DNA of 7,342 nucleotides from Alcaligenaceae bacterium (GCA_012512545.1 JAAZDZ010000226.1:1-7342), one strand, 5' to 3'; positions 1 through 7,323 are shown, numbered from the stretch's first letter. Numbers and translations are program-made. Notes: generated by a model from the letters alone, not told the origin.

Positions 1-1
1 C

Positions 2-658
2 TTCTATGGTTACGCCGATGTCACCGTCGCGCCGGTTTCCAGAATCAGCTTCCCAAAATACCATCTGGATATCGCCGACCCTTACCCTTACGACGTAGAA
101 CGCGCCAACCACTTGCTGGACGAAGCGGGCTATCCACGCCAGGCAGGCGGCCACCGCTTCACCCTCAACCTGCACTCCAACCCCTTCAACCCCGGTTTTG
201 TACGCACTGCCGCCTATGTGCGCTCCGCGCTGTCCAGGGTCGGCATCCAGGTCACGCTGCACGAACAGGACCCCGGCAGCTATATCCGCAGCGTCTATAC
301 CAATCGGGAATTCGATATCATCGTCAGTGGCGTCAGCACCATGTTCGACCCCACAGTCGGGCTGCAGCGCATTTATTACTCGAAAAGCTTCAACCCACAA
401 GTACCGTTCTCCAACGCGAATCGCTATCACAACCCGGAAGTGGATCGCCTGCTGGAAGCGGCCGCCATCGAAACCGATGACGACAAGCAGGCCGAACAGT
501 TCAAGGCGTTCCAGGAAATCGTGGTGCGCGAGATTCCCACCATCGCGCTGGCACAAGCGCAAGGCGTCACGGTCTATAACCGCCGCTTGAGCCGCTTTGA
601 TGAAACCGCCGCGGGCGTGCGCAACAACCTGGCTTTACTGGAAGTCAGTGATGCCTGA
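2..658 (+). CDS. ABC transporter periplasmic solute-binding protein, peptide/nickel type (SBP_bac_5), 5'-truncated
   Basis: The open frame runs in from the left edge with no start in view, and codes for the last 218 residues of a protein whose family is normally about 500-550 residues. It is the extracytoplasmic receptor that captures the substrate in the periplasm and delivers it to the permeases encoded next. The visible part fits the C-terminal lobe of the family: a stretch like DPYPYDVERANHLLDEAGYP near the start, a central segment IIVSGVSTMFDPTVGLQRIY, then RYHNPEVDRLLEAA followed by an amphipathic helix and EIPTIALAQAQGV near the end. The signal peptide and N-terminal lobe are outside the window. 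The stop codon overlaps the start of the first permease gene by 8 nt. The family (cluster 5, including DppA, OppA, NikA and GsiB) is clear. The ligand is not: peptides, opines, glutathione, nickel chelates and other small molecules are all carried by relatives. Confidence 0.93.
   Translation, partial: FYGYADVTVAPVSRISFPKYHLDIADPYPYDVERANHLLDEAGYPRQAGGHRFTLNLHSNPFNPGFVRTAAYVRSALSRVGIQVTLHEQDPGSYIRSVYTNREFDIIVSGVSTMFDPTVGLQRIYYSKSFNPQVPFSNANRYHNPEVDRLLEAAAIETDDDKQAEQFKAFQEIVVREIPTIALAQAQGVTVYNRRLSRFDETAAGVRNNLALLEVSDA
640..644 (+). promoter_or_regulatory. Ribosome binding site of the first permease gene
   Basis: GGAAG lies six bases before the ATG at 651, inside the last codons of the binding-protein gene. 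It decides between that ATG and the longer open frame that reaches back to an ATG at 597. The extra residues of the longer frame (MMKPPRACATTWLYWKS) look like an out-of-frame reading of the binding-protein gene, whereas permeases of this family normally begin only a few residues before the first membrane helix. A GTG at 648 is a weaker alternative. Confidence 0.55.
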
Positions 659-1628
659 TTTCTCCCGCGCCTTATCGCAAAGGCTGCTGCATTCTTTGCC
701 GACAGTGGCTGGCATCTTGATCCTGAACTTTCTGCTGCTGCAGCAGGTACCGGGAGATGCCGTCGATATCATGGCGGGAGAAGCGGGCGGCGCCACGGTG
801 GAAAGCATGGCGGCCATGCGCCAGGCGTATGGCATGGATGGCTCGCTTTTTGAACGCCTGCATGCCTACCTGGCCAATCTGCTGCAAGGCAATCTGGGCG
901 TATCGCCCCGCTTCAATGCCCCCGTCACCACGCTGATTCTGGAGCGGCTGCCCAACAGCCTGTTCCTGGTGATGTCAGGGCTGCTGCTGGCTGTGGTCAG
1001 CGGCATCGCCATCGGCACGGTCATGGCCGCTTTTGCTGGCCGTCTGCCCGATCGCCTGCTGTCGCTGCTCAACCTGGTGCTGTATTCAACACCCGGGTTC
1101 TGGATAGGGCTGTTGCTGATTCTGCTGTTTTCGGTGCATCTGGGCTGGCTGCCCGCCAATGGTCACGCCAGCATCGGCGTAGAGCTGAACGGCCTGGCCT
1201 GGCTGAAGGACCGCGCCTGGTACGCTGTATTGCCCACCATCACGGTCGCTACCTTCTTTATTGCCGTGTATGCACGGCTGACCCGCGCCGCCATGCTGGA
1301 AGTCAAGGACCTGGATTTCATCCGCACAGCCAGGGCCAAAGGCTTGCACCCGGCTCGCATCACGGTGCGCCACACCCTGCGCAATGCCCTGCTTCCGGTC
1401 AGCACCATGGCAGGCGTACACTTCGCGGCCCTGTTCGGCGGCGCTGCCGTGACCGAAACGGTGTTCGGCTGGCCGGGCCTGGGACGCCTGACCCTGGATG
1501 CCGTCATGACGCGCGACTTCAATCTGCTGTTGGGCATTCTGCTTTTTTCATCCTTCGTTGTGGTGGTGGTCAATATCCTGATCGACCTCCTGCAGCAATG
1601 GCTGGACCCCCGCACGCGGACTTCCTGA
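651..1628 (+). CDS. ABC transporter permease, DppB/OppB type
   Basis: Inner-membrane permease, 325 residues from the chosen ATG, close to the usual 300-340 for DppB-like proteins. It forms half of the translocation channel with the next permease. The N-terminal helix is at about residues 14-32, followed by the periplasmic loop with QQVPGDAVDIMAG and the conserved stretch around QAYGMDGSLFERLHAYLANL. Further hydrophobic segments lie near 101-129, 138-163, 192-210, 253-270 and 291-314. The cytoplasmic EAA loop that docks onto the ATPase is at about 221-250 (DFIRTARAKGLHPARI, then RHTLRNALLPV), and the family motif VFGWPGLGRL is at 271-280. The start is supported by GGAAG six bases upstream and gives an 8 nt overlap with the binding-protein gene, so coupled translation is likely. 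The family call is very secure; substrate specificity is unknown. Confidence 0.95.
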   Translation: MPDFSRALSQRLLHSLPTVAGILILNFLLLQQVPGDAVDIMAGEAGGATVESMAAMRQAYGMDGSLFERLHAYLANLLQGNLGVSPRFNAPVTTLILERLPNSLFLVMSGLLLAVVSGIAIGTVMAAFAGRLPDRLLSLLNLVLYSTPGFWIGLLLILLFSVHLGWLPANGHASIGVELNGLAWLKDRAWYAVLPTITVATFFIAVYARLTRAAMLEVKDLDFIRTARAKGLHPARITVRHTLRNALLPVSTMAGVHFAALFGGAAVTETVFGWPGLGRLTLDAVMTRDFNLLLGILLFSSFVVVVVNILIDLLQQWLDPRTRTS

Positions 1629-1629
1629 T

Positions 1630-2520
1630 ATGAAACCCACCATACTGCCTTATGTCCCGCCCGCACCGCCTGCATCCTCGTCACTTCTACAGGCTTGCGC
1701 GCGGCAGCTGCGCACTCCGCTGACTGCCTTCGGCGCCTTGATCTTTCTCGCCGTGCTGCTGACCGCGGCCCTGGCCGACGTATTTGCACCGGGAGACCCA
1801 CTGGATATGGCGGGCATGCCATTGCTCTGGCCTGGCGACGATCCTGCGCACCCGCTGGGCACGGATTCCCTGGGGCGGGATGTATGGTCGGGCCTGGTGC
1901 ATGGCAGCCGCGCATCTCTGGCCATCGGCTTCAGCGCCGCAGCCATCAGCCTGAGCATCGGCATTACCATCGGCGTATTCAGCGGCTACTACGGCGGCCG
2001 GACCGATCGCAGCCTGATGCGCCTGACTGAACTGTTCCAGACGATTCCCTCGTTTCTGCTGGTCATCGTTCTGGTTGCCATCCATGGCCCGACCCTGACC
2101 ATTATCCAGACTGCCATCGGGCTGGCAGCGTGGCCCGAAATCGCTCGCCTGACCCGCGCGGAATTCCGGCGGCTGCGGGAACACGATTTCGTTCTGGCGG
2201 CGCGCAGCGCAGGTTACTCCAGCATCCACATCATTTTCCGGGAAATCCTGCCCAATGCCCTGCCAGCCATCGTAGTCAGCACCTCCATCCTTGTGGCGAG
2301 CGCCATTCTGATGGAGTCGGGCCTGGCCTTTCTGGGCATGAGCGACCCCAACGTCGCCAGCTGGGGCGGAATGATAGGCATTGGCCGCGACCAGCTCAGC
2401 TCCGAATGGTTTCTGACCGCGCTGCCCGGCGCTGCCATCCTGCTGACAGTGCTTGCCCTGAATGTATTGGGTGACAGCCTGAATGATGCCCTGAACCCTC
2501 GTCTGGACACATCCTCATGA
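1630..2520 (+). CDS. ABC transporter permease, DppC/OppC type
   Basis: Second inner-membrane permease, 296 residues, the usual size for DppC-like proteins. A cytoplasmic N-terminus rich in proline and serine (1-27) leads into the first helix at about 31-52. The diagnostic segment HPLGTDSLGRDVWSGLVHGS is at 75-94. Membrane segments follow near 96-118, 140-168, 212-235 and 262-281. The EAA loop is at about 186-214 (DFVLAARSAGYSSIHI, then REILPNALPAIV), with ESGLAFLGM and SWGGMIG after it and the terminal motif GDSLNDALNPR at 281-291. The gene starts one base after the stop of the first permease and has no strong Shine-Dalgarno sequence, so it probably depends on re-initiation or coupling. Its stop overlaps the ATPase start as ATGA. 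The two permeases should form the heterodimeric channel. Confidence 0.95.
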   Translation: MKPTILPYVPPAPPASSSLLQACARQLRTPLTAFGALIFLAVLLTAALADVFAPGDPLDMAGMPLLWPGDDPAHPLGTDSLGRDVWSGLVHGSRASLAIGFSAAAISLSIGITIGVFSGYYGGRTDRSLMRLTELFQTIPSFLLVIVLVAIHGPTLTIIQTAIGLAAWPEIARLTRAEFRRLREHDFVLAARSAGYSSIHIIFREILPNALPAIVVSTSILVASAILMESGLAFLGMSDPNVASWGGMIGIGRDQLSSEWFLTALPGAAILLTVLALNVLGDSLNDALNPRLDTSS

Positions 2521-4223
2521 CCGAACTTCTACGTATTCGCGATCTGCATGTCAGCATCGGCAGCAAAGCACTCATCCATGGCCTGAACCTGCATTTGGAT
2601 GCGGGTGAAACCCTGGCTCTGGTGGGAGAGTCGGGTTGCGGGAAATCCACCACTGCTCTGACGATAGCAGGGCTGCTGCCACGCAACGGCCGCGCCTCGG
2701 GGCAGGTAGTGCTTGATGGAGAAGACCTGCTGCAGCTCAATGGCAAAGCCCTGCGCCGCAAGCAGGGAAAAAACCTGGCCATGATTTTCCAGGAACCGTT
2801 GAGCAGCCTGAACCCTGTCATGAGTGTGGGCGATCAGATTGGCGAACTATTGCTCACGCACACTACGCTGAACCATGGCGAACGCCAGCGACGCATCACG
2901 GAACTGATTGATCTCGTGCAGCTTCCCGATGCCAGCCGCTTGATACGCCGTTACCCGCATGAACTGTCCGGCGGGCAGCGCCAGCGCATCATGATTGCCA
3001 TGGCCATTGCCTGCAACCCCCGTTTGCTCATTGCCGATGAACCCACCACTGCGCTGGATGTCACCACCCAGGCCCGGATTCTTTCCCTGCTGGATTCACT
3101 GCGCGATGAGCTGCAAATGGGCCTGTTGCTGATCACGCACGATCTTGGCGTCGTCAGTGAAAGAGCCGACCGTGTGGCCGTCATGCATGGCGGCCGCATC
3201 CTGGAAGAGAACACCACGACAGCGCTCTTCAGCCGCCCGCAACACGATTACAGCCGCGGATTGCTGGGCGCGTCTCTGCGTAAGGACGAGCCGCGCCATT
3301 ATCAGCAACAACGCCTGCCGGAAATCCGTATTCTGCAGCGCCATGATGGCAGTCTGGATTACCGCCTGCACACCCCTCCCCGCATGATTGAAACGGGCGG
3401 GCGGCAAAAATTGCCAGGCCATCGCGAAGCGCCTCAGAGCCCTCTTTTGCGTGTGCAGCAACTGAGCAAGACCTTCAACCGGCAGAGCGACGCAGTACCT
3501 GCTGTCAATCAGGTGAGCTTTGACCTCTACCGTGGTGAAACCTTGGGCCTGGTAGGCCAATCCGGCTGCGGTAAATCCACACTCAGCAAGCTGCTGCTGC
3601 GCTTGCTGGAAGCCGATTCCGGCAACATCACCCTGGACGGCCACGACTTGCGCGCCGCCGGTTCGCGCCAGTTGAGGCAACTGCGCTCGCAGATCCAGAT
3701 GGTGTTCCAGGACCCGTATGGTTCACTGAACCCGCGCAAACGGATCGGTGACATGCTCGACCACCTGCAGAAACTGCATCTTCCTTTGAATGCGCGGCAA
3801 AGGCAGCGCGAAGCCTTGCGCATCCTGGACGCCGTGGGCCTGCCCGCCGATACCTTGCAGCGCTATCCTCATGAGTTCTCCGGTGGCCAGCGACAACGCA
3901 TCGGCATCGCCCGCGCCCTGATTCTCAAACCCTCCGTCATCATCTGCGATGAGGCCGTATCGGCGCTGGATGTCTCAGTGCAGGCTCAGGTGCTGAACCT
4001 TCTGGTAGAGCTTCGTCAGGAGTTCAACCTGAGCTATCTGTTCATCTCGCACGACCTTTCCGTCGTGCGCTATATATCGGACCGCATCATGGTCATGAAC
4101 CAGGGCCGCATTCTGGAAAGCAACCGCCACGACGTACTGTGGCGCGCACCGCAACATGCTTACACCCGTCACCTGATTGATGCCATTCCGAACTGGAACC
4201 ACTCAACCGCTCTTGCCGCTTGA
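2517..4223 (+). CDS. ABC transporter ATP-binding protein with two fused ATPase domains (DppD-DppF type)
   Basis: Cytoplasmic energy-coupling subunit of 568 residues, holding in one chain the two ATPases that are separate in Dpp and Opp systems, as in YejF and GsiA. Domain 1 has Walker A at 37-45 (GESGCGKST, Lys43), Q-loop Gln92, signature LSGGQ at 150-154, Walker B with Asp174-Glu175, and switch His208. Domain 2 has Walker A at 347-355 (GQSGCGKST, Lys353), Q-loop Gln398, signature FSGGQ at 454-458, Walker [10 protein letters not shown] with Asp478-Glu479, and His512. All catalytic residues of both sites are present, so both should hydrolyse ATP. The join at about 255-308 is polar and has no cysteine; the Cys-rich tail that usually ends stand-alone OppD/DppD ATPases is absent. 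The ATG overlaps the preceding stop by 4 nt. The fold and role are certain; the substrate is unknown. Confidence 0.96.
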   Translation: MTELLRIRDLHVSIGSKALIHGLNLHLDAGETLALVGESGCGKSTTALTIAGLLPRNGRASGQVVLDGEDLLQLNGKALRRKQGKNLAMIFQEPLSSLNPVMSVGDQIGELLLTHTTLNHGERQRRITELIDLVQLPDASRLIRRYPHELSGGQRQRIMIAMAIACNPRLLIADEPTTALDVTTQARILSLLDSLRDELQMGLLLITHDLGVVSERADRVAVMHGGRILEENTTTALFSRPQHDYSRGLLGASLRKDEPRHYQQQRLPEIRILQRHDGSLDYRLHTPPRMIETGGRQKLPGHREAPQSPLLRVQQLSKTFNRQSDAVPAVNQVSFDLYRGETLGLVGQSGCGKSTLSKLLLRLLEADSGNITLDGHDLRAAGSRQLRQLRSQIQMVFQDPYGSLNPRKRIGDMLDHLQKLHLPLNARQRQREALRILDAVGLPADTLQRYPHEFSGGQRQRIGIARALILKPSVIICDEAVSALDVSVQAQVLNLLVELRQEFNLSYLFISHDLSVVRYISDRIMVMNQGRILESNRHDVLWRAPQHAYTRHLIDAIPNWNHSTALAA

Positions 4224-4231
4224 AACACGCC

Positions 4232-5746
4232 ATGATCCCCTCTTTTTCTCATCCCGCATTGCAGGCTCTCCAGCAACAACTGGAAGATGAACTGGATTTT
4301 CTGTGCCTGCCTGAGGCTCCCTGGATGCCCGGACGCATATTCAACCGGCATCCCATTCTGGATGTCGCCATCATTGGCGGCGGCATGGCGGGCCTGACTG
4401 CGGCCGCAGCAATGAAATTTGCAGGCATCGCCAATACACGCATCTATGACGGCGCACCGGCGGGGGCTGAAGGCCCATGGGCGACTCACGCCCGCATGCA
4501 GACGCTGCGGTCTCCCAAAGACCTCACCGGCCCGGCCCTGGGCATTCCGGCCCTGACATTCCGCGCCTGGTATACCCGGATTCACGGCAGGGCGGGCTGG
4601 GAAGCACTGGACCGCATTCCCCGCCTGGTGTGGCACGATTATCTGCAATGGTATCGCCAGGCGCTGGCTCTGCCCGTCAACATTCATCATCGTCTGCAGA
4701 ATATCGAAAGTATTCAGGCGCCAGGGCTGGCCGTGCCAATTGCCCGCCTTACGTTCAGTGTCGGCACAGAAGGCGAACAGCATGTTGCCTACGCCCGCCA
4801 TGTGGTGTTGGCCACCGGCATGGATGGCCTGGGCGGTGCCAATATTCCTGCGGCTTTCACAAATCTGGAACGGCGCTTCTGGCGTCACAGCAGTGAAGTC
4901 TTCGACTTTGCAGCCCTTGCTTCCCGGCATATTGCCATTGTGGGGGGCGGCGACTCTGCACTGGATGCGGCGTCCACGGCTCTCGAAGCGGGCGCGGCCC
5001 GGGTAGATATCTATGTCCGCAGCAACGATTTTTCGCAGATCAATTACTGGAAGGGCTTTACCCATTCAGGGCATCGCCACGGCTATGCGCTGTTATCGAA
5101 GGAGCAGAAAGCTCAGACACTGGGCTTCTTGCTGGGGAATGCCACACCTCCAGCCCGCGGCACCCTGCAAAGACTGCGCGACGCTAAAAACCTTTACATC
5201 CATTTCGGTCAGGAAACCGACGGATTCCTGGCCCAAGACGACAAGCTGGTATTCCACAGCAACGGCAAACCGCAGGCCGCCGACTTCCTGATCCTTGCCA
5301 CCGGCTATAAAACAGATCTGCAAAAACGCCCGGAACTGCACGGCCTGCTTCCCCACATCCGCTTCTTCGAGGCAGGCGCCCTGGGGGGCCAGCTGCCTGA
5401 AGCCTCACAGACCATTCCCCAGTTGGATGCTGACTTTTCTTTCCAAAGCGCCACTGCCGAGGGCGAACCCTTTCTTTCTCGAATCCATTGCTTTACAGGC
5501 CAGGCCCTGCTGAGTGTAGGCAAGGTATGTGGTGACATTCCTGGAATCAGCGTGGGTGCGCAAAAACTCACGCAGGGGATTGTCGGCAAACTGTATCAGG
5601 CCGAGCACGAGTGGCAGTATGAAGCCCTGACCCGCTATGACGAGCAGGAAATCACCGACGCAGCTCTGCACGCCTTGCGCAGGCAGACTGCCCCTGGTGA
5701 TTCACTCGCGGAGGCCAGTGTGCTGTTTGATGAGCCAGCGCAATGA
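4232..5746 (+). CDS. FAD/NAD(P)-binding oxidoreductase (flavin monooxygenase-like), function unassigned
   Basis: Flavoprotein of 504 residues, probably soluble and cytoplasmic. After a 44-residue leader comes the FAD Rossmann motif IIGGGMAG (glycines at 49, 51 and 54), with Asp73 at the end of the second strand, where the FAD ribose normally binds. A segment typical of this family, PWATHARMQTLRSPKDLTGP, is at 82-101. An ATG motif is at 194-196. A second dinucleotide fold IVGGGDSALDAA starts near 236, and Arg263 after its second strand would suit NADPH. A second ATG motif, ATGYKTDL, is at 356-363. The layout resembles flavin monooxygenases and pyridine nucleotide-disulphide oxidoreductases, but the classical FxGxxxH fingerprint is degenerate (WRHSSEV near 217-223), and no redox CxxC pair follows the FAD fold. 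The start is uncertain: a TTG at 4220 would overlap the ATPase stop as TTGA and add four residues; neither start has a good ribosome binding site. The reaction and substrate cannot be assigned. Confidence 0.88.
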   Translation: MIPSFSHPALQALQQQLEDELDFLCLPEAPWMPGRIFNRHPILDVAIIGGGMAGLTAAAAMKFAGIANTRIYDGAPAGAEGPWATHARMQTLRSPKDLTGPALGIPALTFRAWYTRIHGRAGWEALDRIPRLVWHDYLQWYRQALALPVNIHHRLQNIESIQAPGLAVPIARLTFSVGTEGEQHVAYARHVVLATGMDGLGGANIPAAFTNLERRFWRHSSEVFDFAALASRHIAIVGGGDSALDAASTALEAGAARVDIYVRSNDFSQINYWKGFTHSGHRHGYALLSKEQKAQTLGFLLGNATPPARGTLQRLRDAKNLYIHFGQETDGFLAQDDKLVFHSNGKPQAADFLILATGYKTDLQKRPELHGLLPHIRFFEAGALGGQLPEASQTIPQLDADFSFQSATAEGEPFLSRIHCFTGQALLSVGKVCGDIPGISVGAQKLTQGIVGKLYQAEHEWQYEALTRYDEQEITDAALHALRRQTAPGDSLAEASVLFDEPAQ

Positions 5747-5845
5747 TATGCGGATGCATGGGCGTGTCCGGCCAGGCGCAGAAGATAAGCCTACAAATCA
5801 GTCAAACAGGGCAACTTGCCTGCTGAGCGCTTGAACATCTGTTGA
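5747..5845. other. Gap between converging genes, no convincing terminator
   Basis: This stretch separates the end of the flavoprotein gene from the end of the minus-strand dehydrogenase gene. Its only notable symmetry is GGCAACTTGCC at 5810-5820, which folds into a four-pair stem with a three-base loop and no following T run on either strand. That is too weak to call a terminator. I see no small gene or repeat here. Confidence 0.6.
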
Positions 5846-6877
5846 TCACGCACTGGCCATGCCTTTCATACGCTCCCGTAGCCTGGGCAGGACTTCCGGG
5901 TTGATCATGCGCGGCGGCGTGCGGCCAGCGCAGACATCCAATATCTGCTGCGCAGAGATCTTGGCAATGTTCTTCCGCGCTTGGTGGGTCACGCCCGCTG
6001 TGTGATAGGTGGCGACCACGTTCGACAAGGCCAGCAGGGGGTGAGCATGCGGCGGCGGCTCGACCACCCAGACATCCAGACCGGCGCCACCCAGATGGCC
6101 GCTTTCCAAGGCGCCATGCAGGGCAATTTCATCATGAATGCCGCCCCGCGCTGTGGAAATGAAAATTGCGCCCTGGCGCATGCGCTGGAACTCCCCGGCT
6201 CCAAACATGCCCAGCGTTTCCTGATTACGTGGGCAATGCAGACTGACAATATCGCTGCCCGACAGCAATTCCTGCAATGACACAGGGCGTGCGCCCCGGG
6301 CCTGAATTTCGGCGGCAGTCACATAGGGGTCATAAGCCAGCACTTGCATATCAAAAGCACGGGCAAGCTGCGCCACCCGCATTCCGGCCTGGCCAATACC
6401 CACCAAACCGATTGTTTTACCTGCCAGCTCGTGGCCCATAAGCTGTTCACGCACAAGACCTGTGGCCGTTTTGATGAGGCGATCTGATTCCACAATACGG
6501 CGGATCACTGCCAGCACCAAGCCGAAGGTATGCTCCGCCACGGAATTCGCGTTGCCGCCTGCCTGGTTCACAACCAGAACTCCCGCTTCAGTGCACGCTT
6601 CTACATCCACGGTGTCATAACCTGAGCCTGTGCTGGATACCAGCTTGAGCTGTGGGCAACGATCCAGCAGCTCTGACGTGACCTGCCATTTCGGCGGCAC
6701 TTCATCCTTGGCAGCTGATACATGATAGATATCTGCAGCGACCAGTTTGGCCCAGTTGACCTCGTCAGCATCGGCCAGCTTCATGATTTCCAAGCCGACA
6801 CCCGCGTGCCCCTGAACAATCTCATCAAAGCAGGAATGAATCCAGAGATCAAGACGTACTACATTGAAGCGCATCAT
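5846..6877 (-). CDS. NAD-dependent D-isomer-specific 2-hydroxyacid dehydrogenase
   Basis: Cytoplasmic oxidoreductase of 343 residues that should interconvert a D-2-hydroxyacid and its 2-oxoacid with NAD(H). The N-terminal substrate-binding part contains LVSSTGSGYDTVDVEACTEA (80-99) and NQAGGNANSVAEHTFGL (104-120). The Rossmann motif is GLVGIGQAGMRVA (157-169), with Asp183 after the second strand, the mark of NAD preference. The catalytic set is complete: Arg244 in STARGG, Glu273 in VVEPPP, and His292 in TYHTAGVTH. Most relatives have a proline just before this histidine; here it is tyrosine. Length is near the usual 310-345 and there is no ACT domain, so it is not a full SerA phosphoglycerate dehydrogenase, although sequence searches may name it that. 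Two adjacent ATG codons (6877 and 6874) could start it; GGGTAAG just upstream is a weak ribosome site. It lies alone, downstream of an rRNA operon on the same strand. The physiological substrate is unknown. Confidence 0.92.
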   Translation of the reverse strand: MMRFNVVRLDLWIHSCFDEIVQGHAGVGLEIMKLADADEVNWAKLVAADIYHVSAAKDEVPPKWQVTSELLDRCPQLKLVSSTGSGYDTVDVEACTEAGVLVVNQAGGNANSVAEHTFGLVLAVIRRIVESDRLIKTATGLVREQLMGHELAGKTIGLVGIGQAGMRVAQLARAFDMQVLAYDPYVTAAEIQARGARPVSLQELLSGSDIVSLHCPRNQETLGMFGAGEFQRMRQGAIFISTARGGIHDEIALHGALESGHLGGAGLDVWVVEPPPHAHPLLALSNVVATYHTAGVTHQARKNIAKISAQQILDVCAGRTPPRMINPEVLPRLRERMKGMASA

Positions 6878-6905
6878 GCTTACCCGACACGGTGGCGAAG
6901 CCTTC

Positions 6906-6911
6906 CATTGT
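6906..6911 (-). promoter_or_regulatory. Possible -10 element of the dehydrogenase gene
   Basis: On the minus strand TACAAT lies about 28 bases before the dehydrogenase start, a sensible place for a sigma-70 -10 box in the gap after the rRNA terminator. The only good -35-like hexamer, TTGACG (about 6939-6944), is 27 bases further upstream, too far for a normal spacer, and no good hexamer stands at 16-18 bases. This is a weak candidate only. Confidence 0.25.
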
Positions 6912-6972
6912 ACGTAAACGGCTGGGCATCAGATATAGACGTCAAAAACCCGCTTTTGTTTTCCCCAAAGCC

Positions 6973-7005
6973 AAAACCCACCCGGTGTTTACCGGATGGG
7001 GTTTT
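6973..7005 (-). terminator. Hairpin terminator of the rRNA operon
   Basis: On the minus strand, starting 11 bases after the end of 5S rRNA, AAAACCCCATCCGGT pairs with ACCGGGTGGGTTTT around an AAAC loop. The stem is about 14 pairs with one bulge and one mismatch or wobble, and it is GC-rich at its inner end. It is followed by GGCTTTGGGG rather than a pure T run, although the stem itself ends in TTTT. The position directly after 5S, and the absence of any other gene before the dehydrogenase, make it the likely operon terminator. Confidence 0.8.
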
Positions 7006-7016
7006 GAGGGATAAGT

Positions 7017-7130
7017 GCCTGACGATGACCTACTTTCACAGACGTCCGTCCACTATCATCGGCGCAAAGGCGTTTCACGATCCTGTTCGGGATGGGAAGG
7101 CGTGGGACCACCTTGCTATGGTCGTCAAGC
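7017..7130 (-). rRNA. rrf: 5S ribosomal RNA
   Basis: The minus strand reads as a complete 5S rRNA of about 114 nt. Recognisable conserved parts are CCATAGC near the 5' end, GGTCCCACGCCTTCCCATCC, then CGAACAGGATCGTGAAACGC, GCGCCGATGATAGTGG, and GTGAAAGTAGGTCATCGTCA at the 3' end. The ends pair as helix I: GCTTGACGA at the 5' end with TCGTCAGGC at the 3' end, nine pairs including one G-U. The sequence is closest to what I know of Burkholderiales 5S genes. The ends are set by the helix and may be off by one or two bases. It is the last gene of an rRNA operon transcribed leftwards, with 23S just beyond the right edge. Confidence 0.95.
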
Positions 7131-7147
7131 GTAACTGGTTGCTGGGG

Positions 7148-7164
7148 GGCCTCGTGCTGAGGCC
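7148..7164 (-). repeat. Inverted repeat (hairpin) in the rRNA spacer, proximal to 5S
   Basis: GGCCTC and GAGGCC form a perfect six-pair stem around a five-base loop. After one mismatch two more G-C pairs extend it. It lies 18 bases before the 5S 5' end and is most simply a structure of the precursor RNA that helps define processing. Confidence 0.6.
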
Positions 7165-7193
7165 ACCTAGCCAATTGGGGTGAGAAGCACGTA

Positions 7194-7247
7194 GCTTGAA
7201 GGGTGAGGCGGGCGCTGTACGATGGCGCGCGGCCTTAGGCTTCAAGC
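7194..7247 (-). repeat. Inverted repeat (long-range stem) in the rRNA spacer
   Basis: GCTTGAAG at 7194-7201 and its exact complement CTTCAAGC at 7240-7247 enclose 38 bases of very GC-rich sequence, which can form a further short GCGC stem. The arms would close an extended stem in the spacer transcript. It is likely part of the folded precursor between 23S and 5S. Confidence 0.55.
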
Positions 7248-7323
7248 CCGATGTAATGTGTGTTGGGGTAATGTGTTTGCGTTGGTGTTGCGTATGTATT
7301 TAGCGGCACTTGTATCACGCTAC

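Noticed and set aside
597..650. N-terminal extension of the first permease from an ATG at 597.
   Set aside because: It would overlap the binding-protein gene by 62 bases and add residues unlike any permease N-terminus. The ATG at 651 has a better placed ribosome binding site.
1163..1915. A 250-codon open frame on the minus strand.
   Set aside because: It is antisense to both permeases and is an Arg/Pro/Ser-rich, low-information translation, as expected from a shadow frame in GC-rich DNA.
4169..5065. A 298-codon open frame on the minus strand.
   Set aside because: It lies wholly opposite the flavoprotein and the end of the ATPase gene, both of which have unmistakable motifs. Its translation shows no recognisable domain and is typical of the antisense of GC-rich genes.
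1..5746. Naming the transporter yejABEF, dppABCDF or gsiABCD.
   Set aside because: The architecture fits several of these, but the sequence does not single out one and the binding protein is truncated, so no gene symbols were given.
5810..5820. GGCAACTTGCC palindrome as a terminator between converging genes.
   Set aside because: The usable stem is only four pairs and no T run follows on either strand.
6906..6944. TTGACG and TACAAT as a full sigma-70 promoter for the dehydrogenase.
   Set aside because: The hexamers are 27 bases apart, well outside the normal 16-18, so only the -10-like element was kept, at low confidence.
6722..7183. A 153-codon open frame on the plus strand.
   Set aside because: It runs antisense through the start of the dehydrogenase gene, the terminator and the whole 5S rRNA gene, so it cannot be a real protein gene.
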